Shown: positions 42,490 through 51,356 of the stretch, in pieces | Position numbering within the stretch: position 1 is the stretch's first letter | How the letters are laid out: every line of letters starts with the position of its first letter | Translations under genes and position numbers: made by a program | The notes under the pieces: generated by a model | Told to the model about the DNA's origin: nothing | The model's input: only the letters and a program-made list of their open reading frames with translations | The model's database searches: none | DNA from: Marinobacter manganoxydans MnI7-9 | GTDB taxonomy: Bacteria > Pseudomonadota > Gammaproteobacteria > Pseudomonadales > Oleiphilaceae | Length of the DNA: 64,000 nucleotides | Assembly: GCF_000235625.1 (NCBI RefSeq) | Contig: NZ_AGTR01000055.1 | Span: 62,001 to 126,000, forward strand | Direction: 5' to 3'

Positions 42490-45240
42490 ATGGGCGCCGA
42501 TTTTCTCTCCCGCATTCATCCTGTTCGCCAACTTGCCGTTCTGGCCCTGCTTTCACTGGGGCTTGCTGCGTGCAAGACGGAAAAGGATCCCGACCAGCCC
42601 ACAATCCTTGGCGTACCGCCGGTGTTCGCCTATCTCGGTGTTGAATACTCCTACAACTTCGGGGCCTACGGTGGCGAAGATATCCTTGATTATTCCCTGA
42701 CCAATGCGCCGTCCTGGCTGGCGCTAGAGGACACCAGTAACAAGGCCCGCCAGGGCATCATTATGCGCGGTGTCCCCGGTCTCTCCGGCGGTAGTCGAGG
42801 AGAGGCGGACCTGGGCAAGACCGAAGGCATCAATCTGGTAACAACCGACGGCCGCATGGCTGGCGCCCAGCCGTTCGATATTGATGTGAAATATAATGTC
42901 ATGTCTCTGGATGCAGAGCCGTTTACGGAAGGTGAAAGCCCGGAAATCCCTGCCAGTAACCGTGAACAATGTACCTTGCCTGATCTTGAAACCGAAGGTG
43001 AGCACAGCGTTACCATCAATCTCTACAACGATGACGGCTCCGTATCCGGTACCAGGGAGCTGACACTTCCGACGCGCCGCGTCTTCGTCAAGGTTACCCT
43101 GGATCAACCGTCGGTAACCCGGGTAGCGGTAGCTTTTGAGCTTTTGTCTGACTATGACGCATCCAGTTGCGACGTCGGATTCTCGCCTCCACACCAGAAC
43201 TGCGATCACAGTGCCTCCAATGCGGGAGATGCCATCCTCGGCACGGACATTGTCGGGTTGGGCAGCAACAGTTCATTGCCTCCCGATGAGACGGGGGAAA
43301 GCGAGCTGGACTATATCGACTATGAGCTTGACGAACAGGGTTTCTATACGCGCGGTGTGATCACACTTGAGCCGGGTATTACCGAGTGTTATCTGCCATT
43401 GGAGGTGGTCGAGGACAGCTTTGCCGAGCCCGTCGAGTCCCTTCGCCTGGCACTGACAGAAGTGCGATCCGGTCTGGCCGGTCTTGGCAGCGGTAACGGT
43501 GGTGTCGTTACCAATTTGTCCATTCAGGACAACGAGCCGGTTCTGTCGCTGGAAACTGTAAACGGTGGCGGCAGGGATACGCTGAACGTGGGTGCTGTGC
43601 GCGAATACGTCGCGAGACTCTCTGGAGACAGAGACCGGGATATTTTTGCGAAGCTGAGCCACACCGAAGACTCCACCGCACGTCTCGAATCCGAGTTCGT
43701 TATCGAGCGACTGGAAGACGGAAACTGGGTTGAGAATGACGAACTGATTTTTCCAGAAGGGACCGATGAAGTGCCTTTCCGGATTCGGGTACCGGAGGCT
43801 GGCTATGCCAACCCGGCCTTCAGTGACCGGTTTATCCTGCTGGGCCTCAACGAGAACTTCCAGGCCGGTCGAGAGGATTATGCCCGGGCGGAGGCTGAAA
43901 ACCTGATCCGGGTCAGCCTCAACGAGCTGACGTCTCCGCTTGCTCTGAACCCTGGCGACGGCTTTGTGGCCACAGACATCTCGATGGGCCATGACGGCAG
44001 GCTGTTCGTTGCCGGCTACGACACCCAGGATAACGACCGGGTGCTGGTGCGGATTTTTGACCAACGAGGCACTCAGTTGCAGCAGGTTGACATATCCTCT
44101 GCGAGCGACAGCCTGAGCGCTCCGGATCCGGTCATAAACGTGGTGCAGCGGAAGGTGACCGAGGGTGGGACCAAGGTAGACCGGTTCGAATTTGTCGTGG
44201 CCTACAGCACCGATCAGTCGGTGGCGGGAACGTCCGGTCTGGGCCGCCTGGATTCAGTGACATCGCTTTACTGGTTTGATTCCGCCACCAACGGTGGCGA
44301 ATACGTTCCCACCTGGACCATCCGGACCGGAACGGATGCTGATGATCAGGTTCGCTGGGCCGGAATCAACCGTGACACCGGCTATGTCATCCTGGCCGGG
44401 GAAACGGAAGGTGTGTTTGATCAGCAGCAGGGATCGGGCGGCAGGGACAGCTTCCTGCAGCGAATTGATACTGAACTGGACGGCAACACGCAGCAGCCTG
44501 CGGTTGCCTGGACCCGCCAGGCCGGCTCAGCAGCCGATGACCGTGTTGCCGGCGGCAGCACAGAATCTGTGAACCCCGGGTTGTTTGGTTCGGCCGCGGG
44601 ATCTGTGGAAGGCGCTTCAGTCATCGGCGGCATTGATGCCTTCTTCTTTAACGCCTCCAGTGCCACCAGCGAACTTGATGTCAAACAGGTTGGCACCACT
44701 GGCGATGAACCGGTTTCCAACGGACTGTATACCGGTAGCACGCTCTGGCTGATTGGTGCCAGTGATGGATCCTATTCTGTGCTGGAGCAGGACGAGGAAG
44801 ACCCCGTTCTGGAGAGGGAGGCGCTTTCCAGTGCTGCCGGGTTCCTGCTGGGATATTCAGCCGCCGGGAATGTCAGTCGGGCCTTCACCCTGAATGACGA
44901 AGGCGATCAGTCCAGCGAGGCATTTCTTGGGTTGGCTGATTTCGATGGCGACATGGTTGTGGCTGGTACCACGAACGGCGACTTCGCCAGCGGCGGTGTG
45001 GTGTCCGGAATGGAGCAGGGCATCGCTGCCCGGGTATCGCTGGTTCCAGAACCCGAGACGGAAGAGGAAGAGTCGGAATTCAGAAACAACTGGCGATACC
45101 AGCTTGCAGCGGATGACTCTGCGATCTTGGATCTGGAAAACTACCGGGATGACGAAATACCGGCATTAACCCGAATAGGCAACAACTGGTATGTGCTTCT
45201 CTTCAGTCCAGAGGGAGAACTGTTGACGCCTCTGAATTAG
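42490..45240 (+). CDS. Large outer-membrane-type lipoprotein with beta-rich repeats, function unknown
   Basis: A 916-residue secreted lipoprotein. From the ATG at 42490 a 27-residue signal peptide ends in LAAC (Cys28), a clear lipobox; Lys29 after the Cys does not suggest inner-membrane retention. The next region (about 35-120) resembles an Ig/cadherin-like putative fold (PPVFAYLGVEYSYNF...PSWLAL). A Calx-beta-like stretch ends SIQDNEP near residue 340. The C-terminal half has repeats like beta-propeller modules (GHDGRLFVAGYD, AGINRDTGYVILAGETEG). It is acidic and Ser/Gly-rich. No enzyme motif is seen. The ribosome site is weak. It ends 12 bp from the convergent CBS gene. Confidence 0.8.
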   Translation: MGADFLSRIHPVRQLAVLALLSLGLAACKTEKDPDQPTILGVPPVFAYLGVEYSYNFGAYGGEDILDYSLTNAPSWLALEDTSNKARQGIIMRGVPGLSGGSRGEADLGKTEGINLVTTDGRMAGAQPFDIDVKYNVMSLDAEPFTEGESPEIPASNREQCTLPDLETEGEHSVTINLYNDDGSVSGTRELTLPTRRVFVKVTLDQPSVTRVAVAFELLSDYDASSCDVGFSPPHQNCDHSASNAGDAILGTDIVGLGSNSSLPPDETGESELDYIDYELDEQGFYTRGVITLEPGITECYLPLEVVEDSFAEPVESLRLALTEVRSGLAGLGSGNGGVVTNLSIQDNEPVLSLETVNGGGRDTLNVGAVREYVARLSGDRDRDIFAKLSHTEDSTARLESEFVIERLEDGNWVENDELIFPEGTDEVPFRIRVPEAGYANPAFSDRFILLGLNENFQAGREDYARAEAENLIRVSLNELTSPLALNPGDGFVATDISMGHDGRLFVAGYDTQDNDRVLVRIFDQRGTQLQQVDISSASDSLSAPDPVINVVQRKVTEGGTKVDRFEFVVAYSTDQSVAGTSGLGRLDSVTSLYWFDSATNGGEYVPTWTIRTGTDADDQVRWAGINRDTGYVILAGETEGVFDQQQGSGGRDSFLQRIDTELDGNTQQPAVAWTRQAGSAADDRVAGGSTESVNPGLFGSAAGSVEGASVIGGIDAFFFNASSATSELDVKQVGTTGDEPVSNGLYTGSTLWLIGASDGSYSVLEQDEEDPVLEREALSSAAGFLLGYSAAGNVSRAFTLNDEGDQSSEAFLGLADFDGDMVVAGTTNGDFASGGVVSGMEQGIAARVSLVPEPETEEEESEFRNNWRYQLAADDSAILDLENYRDDEIPALTRIGNNWYVLLFSPEGELLTPLN

Positions 45241-45252
45241 GGAACGTGGGGG

Positions 45253-45885
45253 CTACACCGTTCCCTGATGGCGGCCTGAGCTGGCGTAGAGTCGCAGGTA
45301 GTCCGTGCTGGTAACAATTCCGGAGGCGGCGCCTTTCGCATCTACCACCAGGGCGGCATTGAGCTGGTGGGCCAGCATAAGTCTGGCAAGCTGGTGGGCA
45401 TCGGTCTCGGGTGAGGCTGTCAGGAAGGCGGGCAACTCGATGTGAACCAGGCTCTGGCTCATGGCATCGGCTTCATTCTCGTGAAGCCAGCCCAGGAGCC
45501 AACGCAGGTCGACAAGGCCGGCAACGTTGTTGTCCGCCATGATCACAAGGTGGTGCACCTGGTGCTCGTCCATGACGGTTAAAGCCTCAGAAATCGTTGC
45601 AGACGCCGGAACGGAATACAGGGTTTGAGACGAGATGCTGGATACCGGCAGATACGGGCGGTCTTCACGGCGCTCGCCAGCGGCCGCCGCGCCGTATTCC
45701 TCCAGTGCTTTGTAGCGACCGGCATTGGCGGCCTGCTGGAACTCGGCGTCCGTTGCCTCACTTCGGCCAGGATTGATGCTCTGGGTTTCTGCCAGCTCTG
45801 TAACATCACCCACGGGCCTTGCCCGGAATGTTTCCGGTAGCCGGGTTCCGACCGGGCGGCCGGGTTCGCTGACAAAAATGGACAT
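45253..45885 (-). CDS. CBS domain pair protein
   Basis: A 210-residue protein. Residues 1-80 are variable and probably disordered; residues 81-205 hold two CBS motifs (TLYSVPASATISEALTVMDEHQVHHLVIM and LPAFLTASPETDAHQLARLMLAHQLNAALVVD, given in pieces here), a Bateman module that binds adenosyl nucleotides. There is no attached enzyme or transporter domain, so it probably acts as a regulator of a partner. GGAG precedes the ATG. Third gene of the minus-strand run cyclophilin-mnmC-CBS, 73 bp after mnmC. Confidence 0.88.
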   Translation of the reverse strand: MSIFVSEPGRPVGTRLPETFRARPVGDVTELAETQSINPGRSEATDAEFQQAANAGRYKALEEYGAAAAGERREDRPYLPVSSISSQTLYSVPASATISEALTVMDEHQVHHLVIMADNNVAGLVDLRWLLGWLHENEADAMSQSLVHIELPAFLTASPETDAHQLARLMLAHQLNAALVVDAKGAASGIVTSTDYLRLYASSGRHQGTV

Positions 45886-45958
45886 GGGTTCTCTCCGTGA
45901 CTATGCCACCATTTCGATGGTTATCGGCAGTCTGACCGGAAACTTCAGCTGGAGTTTA

Positions 45959-47857
45959 TTACGAAACCACCACATTCGTCTGATAGAGGCGTCGGGTTTC
46001 AAGGCGTTTGGCCAGGTTCGCGGGAAGGCAGGGAGGTTGTCCGGTGAGCAAGTCAGCCAGATATTCGGCCAGGAGCGGTGCGTAGGTCAGTCCTTTGCTG
46101 CCAAGGCCAGTAAGGAGGTAAAGGCTATCGAGATCGCCGCTCTCGCCGTCGAAAACGGGTCCGGCCACCGGCTGGTAGTCATGGGTGGTGCATCGGAAGG
46201 CAACCCGGCCACTGAGTTCCTCCCCGCGAAGCGCATCGCTTTCATCGGAAAACACCGCAGGCAGCATCGAGCCGAGTTCGTCGATGTTCTCGTTATGACT
46301 TTCCACGGTGGGCAATGGGTTGTTATCACGTAGATCGAAGGTTGCGCCGGTTACGGCAAACTCGCCCAGTGCAGGGTTCAAATACCGGTTACCACAGATA
46401 ACGGCCGTTGGGCCTCTGAGAGCTGTCGCTGGCAGGTGGCTAACCTGGCCACGAATGGCTTTCAACCGGAAACGACCCTTTGTCGGGATAAGCTCCGGGC
46501 TGAGATGGCCCGAGCAGATGACCACCCGGTCAGCGGTGATCGATCTGTTGTTTTCCGTCGAAATGCTCCATGTGCCGTCCGAACGCCGAAGATTGTTGAC
46601 CTCGCTATGGAACACCGTGGATATCAGCGGGTGGTTCGCCAGTTCCTTGCAAAGGTTTGCGGGTTCGAGCCAGCCACTGCCGGGGAACCAGAGCCCGCCC
46701 GATTCCGTTGGCACGCCTGTCAGGGCGCTGGCCTGTTCCCGGGTCACCGGGTAAAAGATACTCCGGGGGTAGTCGTTCCTTTGGAGAAACCTCCGCTGCC
46801 GGTCCGCTTCCTGGGAGTTGTGGGCCAGCTGTAGCAGGCCGGTCGGATGCCAGTGCTGGTCGCGCCAGTTGTGGTAGAAACGCTGCGCGAACGAGAGTGC
46901 TGTGAGCGCCAGCTCGGTCTGGTCGTTGAACTCTACGCCCAGCTTCACATACAGGGCGCCCTGGGCGTTGCCGGACGCCGCTGCACCCGGGCCATGGGCG
47001 TCGATCAGTGTTACCGGGTAGCCCCGGTCTGCCAGGTTTCTTGCCAGTGCGCAGCCGGCAACACCTGCGCCGATTATTGCGATCGATTCCTGTTGTTCCG
47101 TGGGAGCCGTTTTGATGGGTGCCGGGTTCTCCGCGACAAGAACGCCTTTCAGCATATCCCGTTTGCGACCGTATCCGGCGGTTTTTTCCATCCGGAATCC
47201 GGCCCCCATCAAGGCCCGACGAATCCGGCCAACGGAGGTAAAGGTCGCCAGAGTTGTACCCGGCCTGCTGTGTGCACGGATCTTGTTGATGATGTTTTCC
47301 AGCCACATATCCGGGTTGCGGGACGGAGCGAACCCGTCCAGAAACCAGGCGTCGGCTTGAAAATCCAGGGATTGCCAGGCGTCGTTAATGTCGCCGAAAA
47401 ATAGCGTCAGTCGAACCTGCCCCCCGGCCAGGACCAGCCTGTGTACCCCACGCACCAGGGGTGGGTAATGCAGAAGCAGTTCGTCGGCCAGCGCAGCCAG
47501 TTCGGGCCACTGTGCCAGGGCCCGGGCCAGGTCCTCGTGGGTGAGGGGGAAACGTTCAACGGAAACGAAGTGCAGCGTCGCCGCATGGGCCGGAGCGTGT
47601 CGCTGCCAGGCTTGCCAGGCGGCGAGAAAGTTCAGGCCGGTTCCAAAGCCGTTTTCGGCAATAACGAAATTGCCGCCTTCGGGAATCTGTGCGAAACGTT
47701 CGGGCAACTGGTTGTGTTGCAGGAAAACGTAGCGTGTTTCCTCGAGACCATTGTCGCGGCTGAAATAGACATCGCCGAACCGGATGGACTCCGGGACGCC
47801 GTCGTGCCAAGCCAGTTCAGCGGGCTCTATTCCGGGCGGCAGGGGAGCACGGTCCAC
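45959..47857 (-). CDS. mnmC: Bifunctional tRNA 5-methylaminomethyl-2-thiouridine biosynthesis protein MnmC
   Basis: A 632-residue fusion protein. The N-terminal half is the methyltransferase (ENGFGTGLNFLAAW is the SAM-binding region, and DAWFLDGFAPSRNPDMW the family motif); the C-terminal half is the FAD oxidase (IAIIGAGVAGCALARNLADRG). Together they complete mnm5s2U34 in tRNAs for Lys, Glu and Gln. Length is close to the family's usual size. It starts with GTG at 47857, 4 bp after the cyclophilin stop, so the two are coupled. Confidence 0.95.
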   Translation of the reverse strand: MDRAPLPPGIEPAELAWHDGVPESIRFGDVYFSRDNGLEETRYVFLQHNQLPERFAQIPEGGNFVIAENGFGTGLNFLAAWQAWQRHAPAHAATLHFVSVERFPLTHEDLARALAQWPELAALADELLLHYPPLVRGVHRLVLAGGQVRLTLFFGDINDAWQSLDFQADAWFLDGFAPSRNPDMWLENIINKIRAHSRPGTTLATFTSVGRIRRALMGAGFRMEKTAGYGRKRDMLKGVLVAENPAPIKTAPTEQQESIAIIGAGVAGCALARNLADRGYPVTLIDAHGPGAAASGNAQGALYVKLGVEFNDQTELALTALSFAQRFYHNWRDQHWHPTGLLQLAHNSQEADRQRRFLQRNDYPRSIFYPVTREQASALTGVPTESGGLWFPGSGWLEPANLCKELANHPLISTVFHSEVNNLRRSDGTWSISTENNRSITADRVVICSGHLSPELIPTKGRFRLKAIRGQVSHLPATALRGPTAVICGNRYLNPALGEFAVTGATFDLRDNNPLPTVESHNENIDELGSMLPAVFSDESDALRGEELSGRVAFRCTTHDYQPVAGPVFDGESGDLDSLYLLTGLGSKGLTYAPLLAEYLADLLTGQPPCLPANLAKRLETRRLYQTNVVVS

Positions 47858-47861
47858 GGTG

Positions 47862-48482
47862 TCAGCCTTCGGGGTCGACCACGGTGACGGTTTCGATGAT
47901 CACAGGTTCAACCGGCACATCGGCCATCCCCTGTTTCCGGGTGGTCTGTTTGCGGGCAATGGCATCGACAACGCCCATGCCCTCGGTCACCTTGCCAAAA
48001 ACCGCATAACCCGGGCCGCGAACTCCGGCGTTCAGGAACCCGTTGTCGGAAAGGTTGATAAAGAACTGGGACGTGGCGGAATCAGGCGCACTGGTGCGAG
48101 CCATCGCAATGGTTCCACGAAGGTTCGGCAGTGTCTCTTTCGCTTCATTGCGGATAGGGGCCCGAGTGGACTTGCGGGAGAGATCCCGGGTGAAACCGCC
48201 GCCCTGGATCATGAACCCGGGTATAACCCGATGGAAGATGGTGCCGTCGAAAAAACCGTCTTCGGCGTACTGCAGGAAATTGTCGACCGTTTCGGGCGCA
48301 ACATCCGGGCGAAGCTGAAGCTCGATAGCGCCTTCACTGGTCACCATGCGGACCTTCGGAAGAGGATCACTGGCCAGTTGCTCATTGGTTTGCGCCTGCA
48401 CCGCGGCAGTCGGCATGAGCAGGGCGAGTGCCATAAGCAATACGGGTGTCACAGTTTTCAGGGGTTTTACCATGTTTGTCAT
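47862..48482 (-). CDS. Periplasmic peptidyl-prolyl cis-trans isomerase (cyclophilin type)
   Basis: A 206-residue protein with a Sec signal peptide (about 1-30, cleavage after VQA) and one cyclophilin domain: [17 protein letters not shown] (catalytic Arg and Phe region), [13 protein letters not shown] and [16 protein letters not shown]. Similar to E. coli PpiA, a folding helper in the periplasm. First gene of the operon with mnmC and the CBS protein; the coupling to a tRNA-modification gene has no obvious meaning. Confidence 0.93.
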   Translation of the reverse strand: MTNMVKPLKTVTPVLLMALALLMPTAAVQAQTNEQLASDPLPKVRMVTSEGAIELQLRPDVAPETVDNFLQYAEDGFFDGTIFHRVIPGFMIQGGGFTRDLSRKSTRAPIRNEAKETLPNLRGTIAMARTSAPDSATSQFFINLSDNGFLNAGVRGPGYAVFGKVTEGMGVVDAIARKQTTRKQGMADVPVEPVIIETVTVVDPEG

Positions 48483-48607
48483 TTGCAGCCGTTCTCCGTG
48501 TTATTAGCAGGTGTGTTTCCTGCGACAATTCGGCGAATTCTGTTATCAGGTGCCAGATCTTACCAGATGGTGATGGTAAAACGGGCACTGCATCCACGCA
48601 CATTGTT

Positions 48608-48652
48608 GTGTGATCGGCTAACCTTCCCGATATCGGAAGTCATGGATCACAC
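48608..48652. repeat. Nested inverted repeat upstream of the MshEN-like gene
   Basis: Outer arms GTGTGATC (48608-48615) and GATCACAC (48645-48652) enclose an inner stem CTTCC/GGAAG and the perfect palindrome CCGATATCGG (48627-48636). It lies 49-93 bp before the GTG start of the downstream gene. It could be an operator or an RNA hairpin; no T run follows. Confidence 0.5.
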
Positions 48653-48700
48653 TGGCCGGGCCGGGTTGTACGGTTTTCACTGTTTAAAAGGAGACACTGG

Positions 48701-49450
48701 GTGAGAATCCGTCAGGGATTTGAAGAGAAATCACGCCTCGGGCGATTGCTTATCAATCGTGGGTATCTGTCTGAGGGGCAGGTTAACGAAGGCCTCAGGC
48801 TTCAGCGCGAATCGGGACAGCGCCTGGGTGAGGTATTTATCCAGGCGGGCTGGATCAGCGAGAAGGAGCTGCACCGTGTCCTCAAGCACCAGTCCCGCTA
48901 TCGCAACGCTGCCGCCCTGGTAACAGCGGTCACGCTGCCATTCCAGCCCCTGGTAACCTTTGCGGCCAGCAATTCGGCCGAGGCGTCACAGGCAATACTG
49001 GAAGCCGGCGAACTTTATGACAGAGGCAATCTTGCCCCCATGAGCGAAGCCGAGCTGGCGGCGATTTCCGGTCAGGGCGATCCGACCTTGCTGCAGCGCA
49101 TTGGTATTGTCAGCAAAATGGCGGAGAACCCCGCAGGAAATGGGGAGCAGGGCTCCGAGGCATCCGCAGATGTTATTGAAGGTCTCAAGCTTTCCGCCAA
49201 TATCTTCGTGCCGGTTCTGAACTTCCTGGATTCAGATCTCAGCATTTCCGGTGTGCATTATCGTGAAGGGGAGCCACGTTATCGGGTAAGAGAAGATGGC
49301 GCCCTGATGCTGGCGTTCCCTGAGCGCATCGAGGAAATTCGGATGGACAATATACGGGTTACGGGAGGCCGGGGAGCTTCAATGGGCAACGTGAGCATTC
49401 ACGACATCCGGTTTCATCCCGACTCCCAGATGACCATCTACACCCGATGA
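48701..49450 (+). CDS. MshEN-like N-terminal domain fused to a FilA-like exported region, function unknown
   Basis: A 249-residue protein. Residues 10-67 (GRLLINRGYLSEGQVNEGL...GEVFIQAGWISEKELHRVL) resemble the N-terminal domain of GspE/PilB/MshE ATPases, which can bind c-di-GMP, but no ATPase domain follows. Residues 70-90 are one hydrophobic segment ending in FAAS. Then comes MSEAELAAISGQG (114-126), the motif after the signal peptide in FilA-like pilus-associated exported proteins, and a beta-rich C-terminus (EEIRMDNIRVTGGRGASMGNV in parts). The start is GTG at 48701, with AAAAGGAG 9 nt before it. It precedes the flagellar genes, convergently. Confidence 0.75.
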   Translation: MRIRQGFEEKSRLGRLLINRGYLSEGQVNEGLRLQRESGQRLGEVFIQAGWISEKELHRVLKHQSRYRNAAALVTAVTLPFQPLVTFAASNSAEASQAILEAGELYDRGNLAPMSEAELAAISGQGDPTLLQRIGIVSKMAENPAGNGEQGSEASADVIEGLKLSANIFVPVLNFLDSDLSISGVHYREGEPRYRVREDGALMLAFPERIEEIRMDNIRVTGGRGASMGNVSIHDIRFHPDSQMTIYTR

Positions 49451-49458
49451 AGTGGAAA

Positions 49459-49480
49459 GCATGGCTCGGCAGAGCCATGC
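49459..49480. terminator. Hairpin between convergent genes before flgN
   Basis: GCATGGCTC pairs with GAGCCATGC across a 4-nt loop in the 38-bp gap. No T run, so termination strength is uncertain. Confidence 0.55.
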
Positions 49481-49488
49481 GTCCGGGC

Positions 49489-49959
49489 TCAGGCGCTGGC
49501 GAGCACCGTGCTGCTTGATACCGTGGTCTGCTGACCCTGTGCACCGTACAGCTTTTGCTGGCCGGTGGCGCCGCGGAAAATATCTGTGAGCCTCGACAAA
49601 CGCTTTTGCAAGTGGCTGATTACGCGACCGTTGGTCTGGTTCAGCGTCTGACAGGTTCGCAGCTTCTGGTCCGCTTCCTGCCAGAGTTCGAAGAGATCCG
49701 AGAATCCGGCGCTGCGAATAAAGCGGGAAGGCTCGCCACTTTCGGGGCGATATCCCATTTGTACGAGCGTTCGGATTTTCTGTTTGGCGCGTTCGCGGAC
49801 TGCACCGAGGAGATCGTTCTTCTCTCTGGTCAGGGCGTCCAGCTGGCGGAGGTCGGAATTCGCAAGGCAGGTCTTTTCCTTGCCGAGAACGTCAGCCAGT
49901 GTTTCAAGCTGGCTGATATCCTGGGAAAGAAGGGTCTTCAAATCATCAATTGCGGCCAT
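49489..49959 (-). CDS. flgN: Flagellar export chaperone FlgN
   Basis: A 156-residue helical protein of the FlgN type (dimeric coiled coil), chaperone for the hook-filament junction proteins FlgK and FlgL. It has the helical N-terminal half (LETLADVLGKEKTCLANSDLRQLDALTREKNDLL in parts) and a flexible, Gln/Ser-rich end. Identification rests mainly on size, helical pattern and position 7 bp after flgM. Confidence 0.85.
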   Translation of the reverse strand: MAAIDDLKTLLSQDISQLETLADVLGKEKTCLANSDLRQLDALTREKNDLLGAVRERAKQKIRTLVQMGYRPESGEPSRFIRSAGFSDLFELWQEADQKLRTCQTLNQTNGRVISHLQKRLSRLTDIFRGATGQQKLYGAQGQQTTVSSSTVLASA

Positions 49960-49966
49960 GGTCTAC

Positions 49967-50293
49967 TCACCCGAAAATGCTTTCATCCATCTCAAGCATT
50001 TTCTGGGCCAGCTTCTCGGCGTCAATCTTGTACGTGCCATTTTCGAGGGCGGAACGGATCTGCTCGATGCGGTCGTCATCCATTTCCGGATAATCGCCCA
50101 GCTTTTGTTCGAGCTGCTTCAGATTCTTTGCCTGATTGCTCAGGCTGACGTTCTCACCACGGGCCCCCTGGGCCTGTGTCTTCGCCTGTTCGTTGGATGC
50201 CGGCTGGGTATTCTGTGCGCCGGAGCTTTTGTCGGCCGTGGTTCTCTGGGTGTTGACCTGGCCGGGGCCAATTCCATTTAAGTCAACTGACAT
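49967..50293 (-). CDS. flgM: Anti-sigma-28 factor FlgM
   Basis: A 108-residue protein that holds FliA inactive until exported through the finished hook. It starts MSVDLNGIGPGQVNTQR; the first 50 residues are low-complexity (A, Q, T, N) and disordered, and the C-terminal half (NVSLSNQAKNLKQLEQKL...IDAEKLAQKMLEMD) is the sigma-binding region. A sigma-28 promoter lies 60 bp upstream. In an operon with flgN. Confidence 0.93.
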   Translation of the reverse strand: MSVDLNGIGPGQVNTQRTTADKSSGAQNTQPASNEQAKTQAQGARGENVSLSNQAKNLKQLEQKLGDYPEMDDDRIEQIRSALENGTYKIDAEKLAQKMLEMDESIFG

Positions 50294-50352
50294 ATCTGTA
50301 CCTGCTTGCCTGTCGCGCCACGAATGCGGCGCTTACTCGAGTTTATGTCTTC

Positions 50353-50379
50353 TTAACGGCGGCGCCGCGAAAACCTTTA
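50353..50379 (-). promoter_or_regulatory. Sigma-28 (FliA) promoter of flgMN
   Basis: On the minus strand TAAAGGTT, an 11-bp spacer and GCCGTTAA, against the consensus TAAAGTTT-N11-GCCGATAA: one mismatch in each half. It is 60 bp before the flgM start. Confidence 0.85.
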
Positions 50380-50466
50380 GTACTTTTAGCACTTTTTTTC
50401 ATCTGCTTTTACGACCGGTTTTGCGGCATTCACTTGCCGCTCCGGCAAGCCTCTGCCGCACGCGGC

Positions 50467-51168
50467 TCACATCGGAATCTCCACGTGGCCCGGCGCGACA
50501 ACGCTGGCTCTTATCGTGCGCGATGAGCGCAGATTCTCAACCAGAACCTGTTCGCCAACGCTGGCGCTTGCCAGGGCTTTGCCCCGGGAACGTACTGAAA
50601 ATCCACCGGTTTTGGCGGTGATGATAACATGATCGCCTCGTTCGACCGCATTCGGGGCCGAAAGCATGTCTGGTGTAACGAGCGATCCGGCATTCACTGC
50701 GCGCCGCACTTCCATGCCAATCGCCTGCTTCGAGTCGGTAATCACGCCCCGTCTGGATGAATTGATTTCAACAGACTGCTTCGCAAGCAGCCCTTCGGTT
50801 ATTCGCTCTCCACGTGTGAGTGGCCTCGCTGCCACCAGGGCTGGCCCATGGATAGAGACTGAAGCGGTAACAAACATTCGCCATGGGCGGGTTCCTTCGC
50901 AGGCTACCTGCAACGACGGGCTGGTGCTTTTCCATGGATCCCCGCTGAACTCTACACTCAAAGGCTTTTCGCACTCGGCGAGAGCGAGGCGGCTGTCGAT
51001 GGAACCGGGTTCGAAGGAAACGGTGTAGCCATGCTCGGCCTGTTCAGACGCAAAGCTGTCCAGAAACGCCAGGGTTGCTTTCTGAATCTGTTCAGCCGTC
51101 GTTCCAGCAAGGAGCGGCGTGCTCAGGCCAGACATTAGCAGTAGTAGGGCGAAATTCGTGATGCGCAT
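50467..51168 (-). CDS. flgA: Flagellar basal body P-ring formation chaperone FlgA
   Basis: A 233-residue periplasmic protein with a Sec signal peptide (about 1-22). The C-terminal SAF-like domain includes ARPLTRGERITEGLLAKQSVE, GMEVRRAVNAGSLVTPDML, RGDHVIITAKTGGFSVRSRGKAL and the final VRASVVAPGHVEIPM, typical of FlgA, which helps assemble FlgI into the P ring. The ribosome site is weak (AGGA about 12 nt away). flgM lies downstream on the same strand but has its own promoter. Confidence 0.94.
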   Translation of the reverse strand: MRITNFALLLLMSGLSTPLLAGTTAEQIQKATLAFLDSFASEQAEHGYTVSFEPGSIDSRLALAECEKPLSVEFSGDPWKSTSPSLQVACEGTRPWRMFVTASVSIHGPALVAARPLTRGERITEGLLAKQSVEINSSRRGVITDSKQAIGMEVRRAVNAGSLVTPDMLSAPNAVERGDHVIITAKTGGFSVRSRGKALASASVGEQVLVENLRSSRTIRASVVAPGHVEIPM

Positions 51169-51223
51169 ACGTATCAGTTTGTCCTATGCTGTCAACAACA
51201 GGGCAGAAAAGCCCGAATCAGGC

Positions 51224-51250
51224 TAAGGATTCGGTAAAAGTGGCCGTTAA
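51224..51250 (+). promoter_or_regulatory. Probable sigma-28 promoter of cheV-cheR
   Basis: TAAGGATT, an 11-bp spacer and GCCGTTAA. The -10 half is identical to that of the flgM promoter; the -35 half has two mismatches to TAAAGTTT. It is about 107 bp before the cheV start. Confidence 0.65.
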
Positions 51251-51356
51251 ATGGGCTGACCCACCCCTGATATGACGGGTTTCCGTCGATCAGGCTATTA
51301 TTCAGTGAACAGCAAGATATATGCCGTTGTAATTCCGGCAAGCCAGGAGAATCGAA

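Noticed and set aside
48608-48652. TGTGA...TCACA as a CRP/Vfr site
   Set aside because: The half-sites are separated by far more than the 6 bp of a CRP site.
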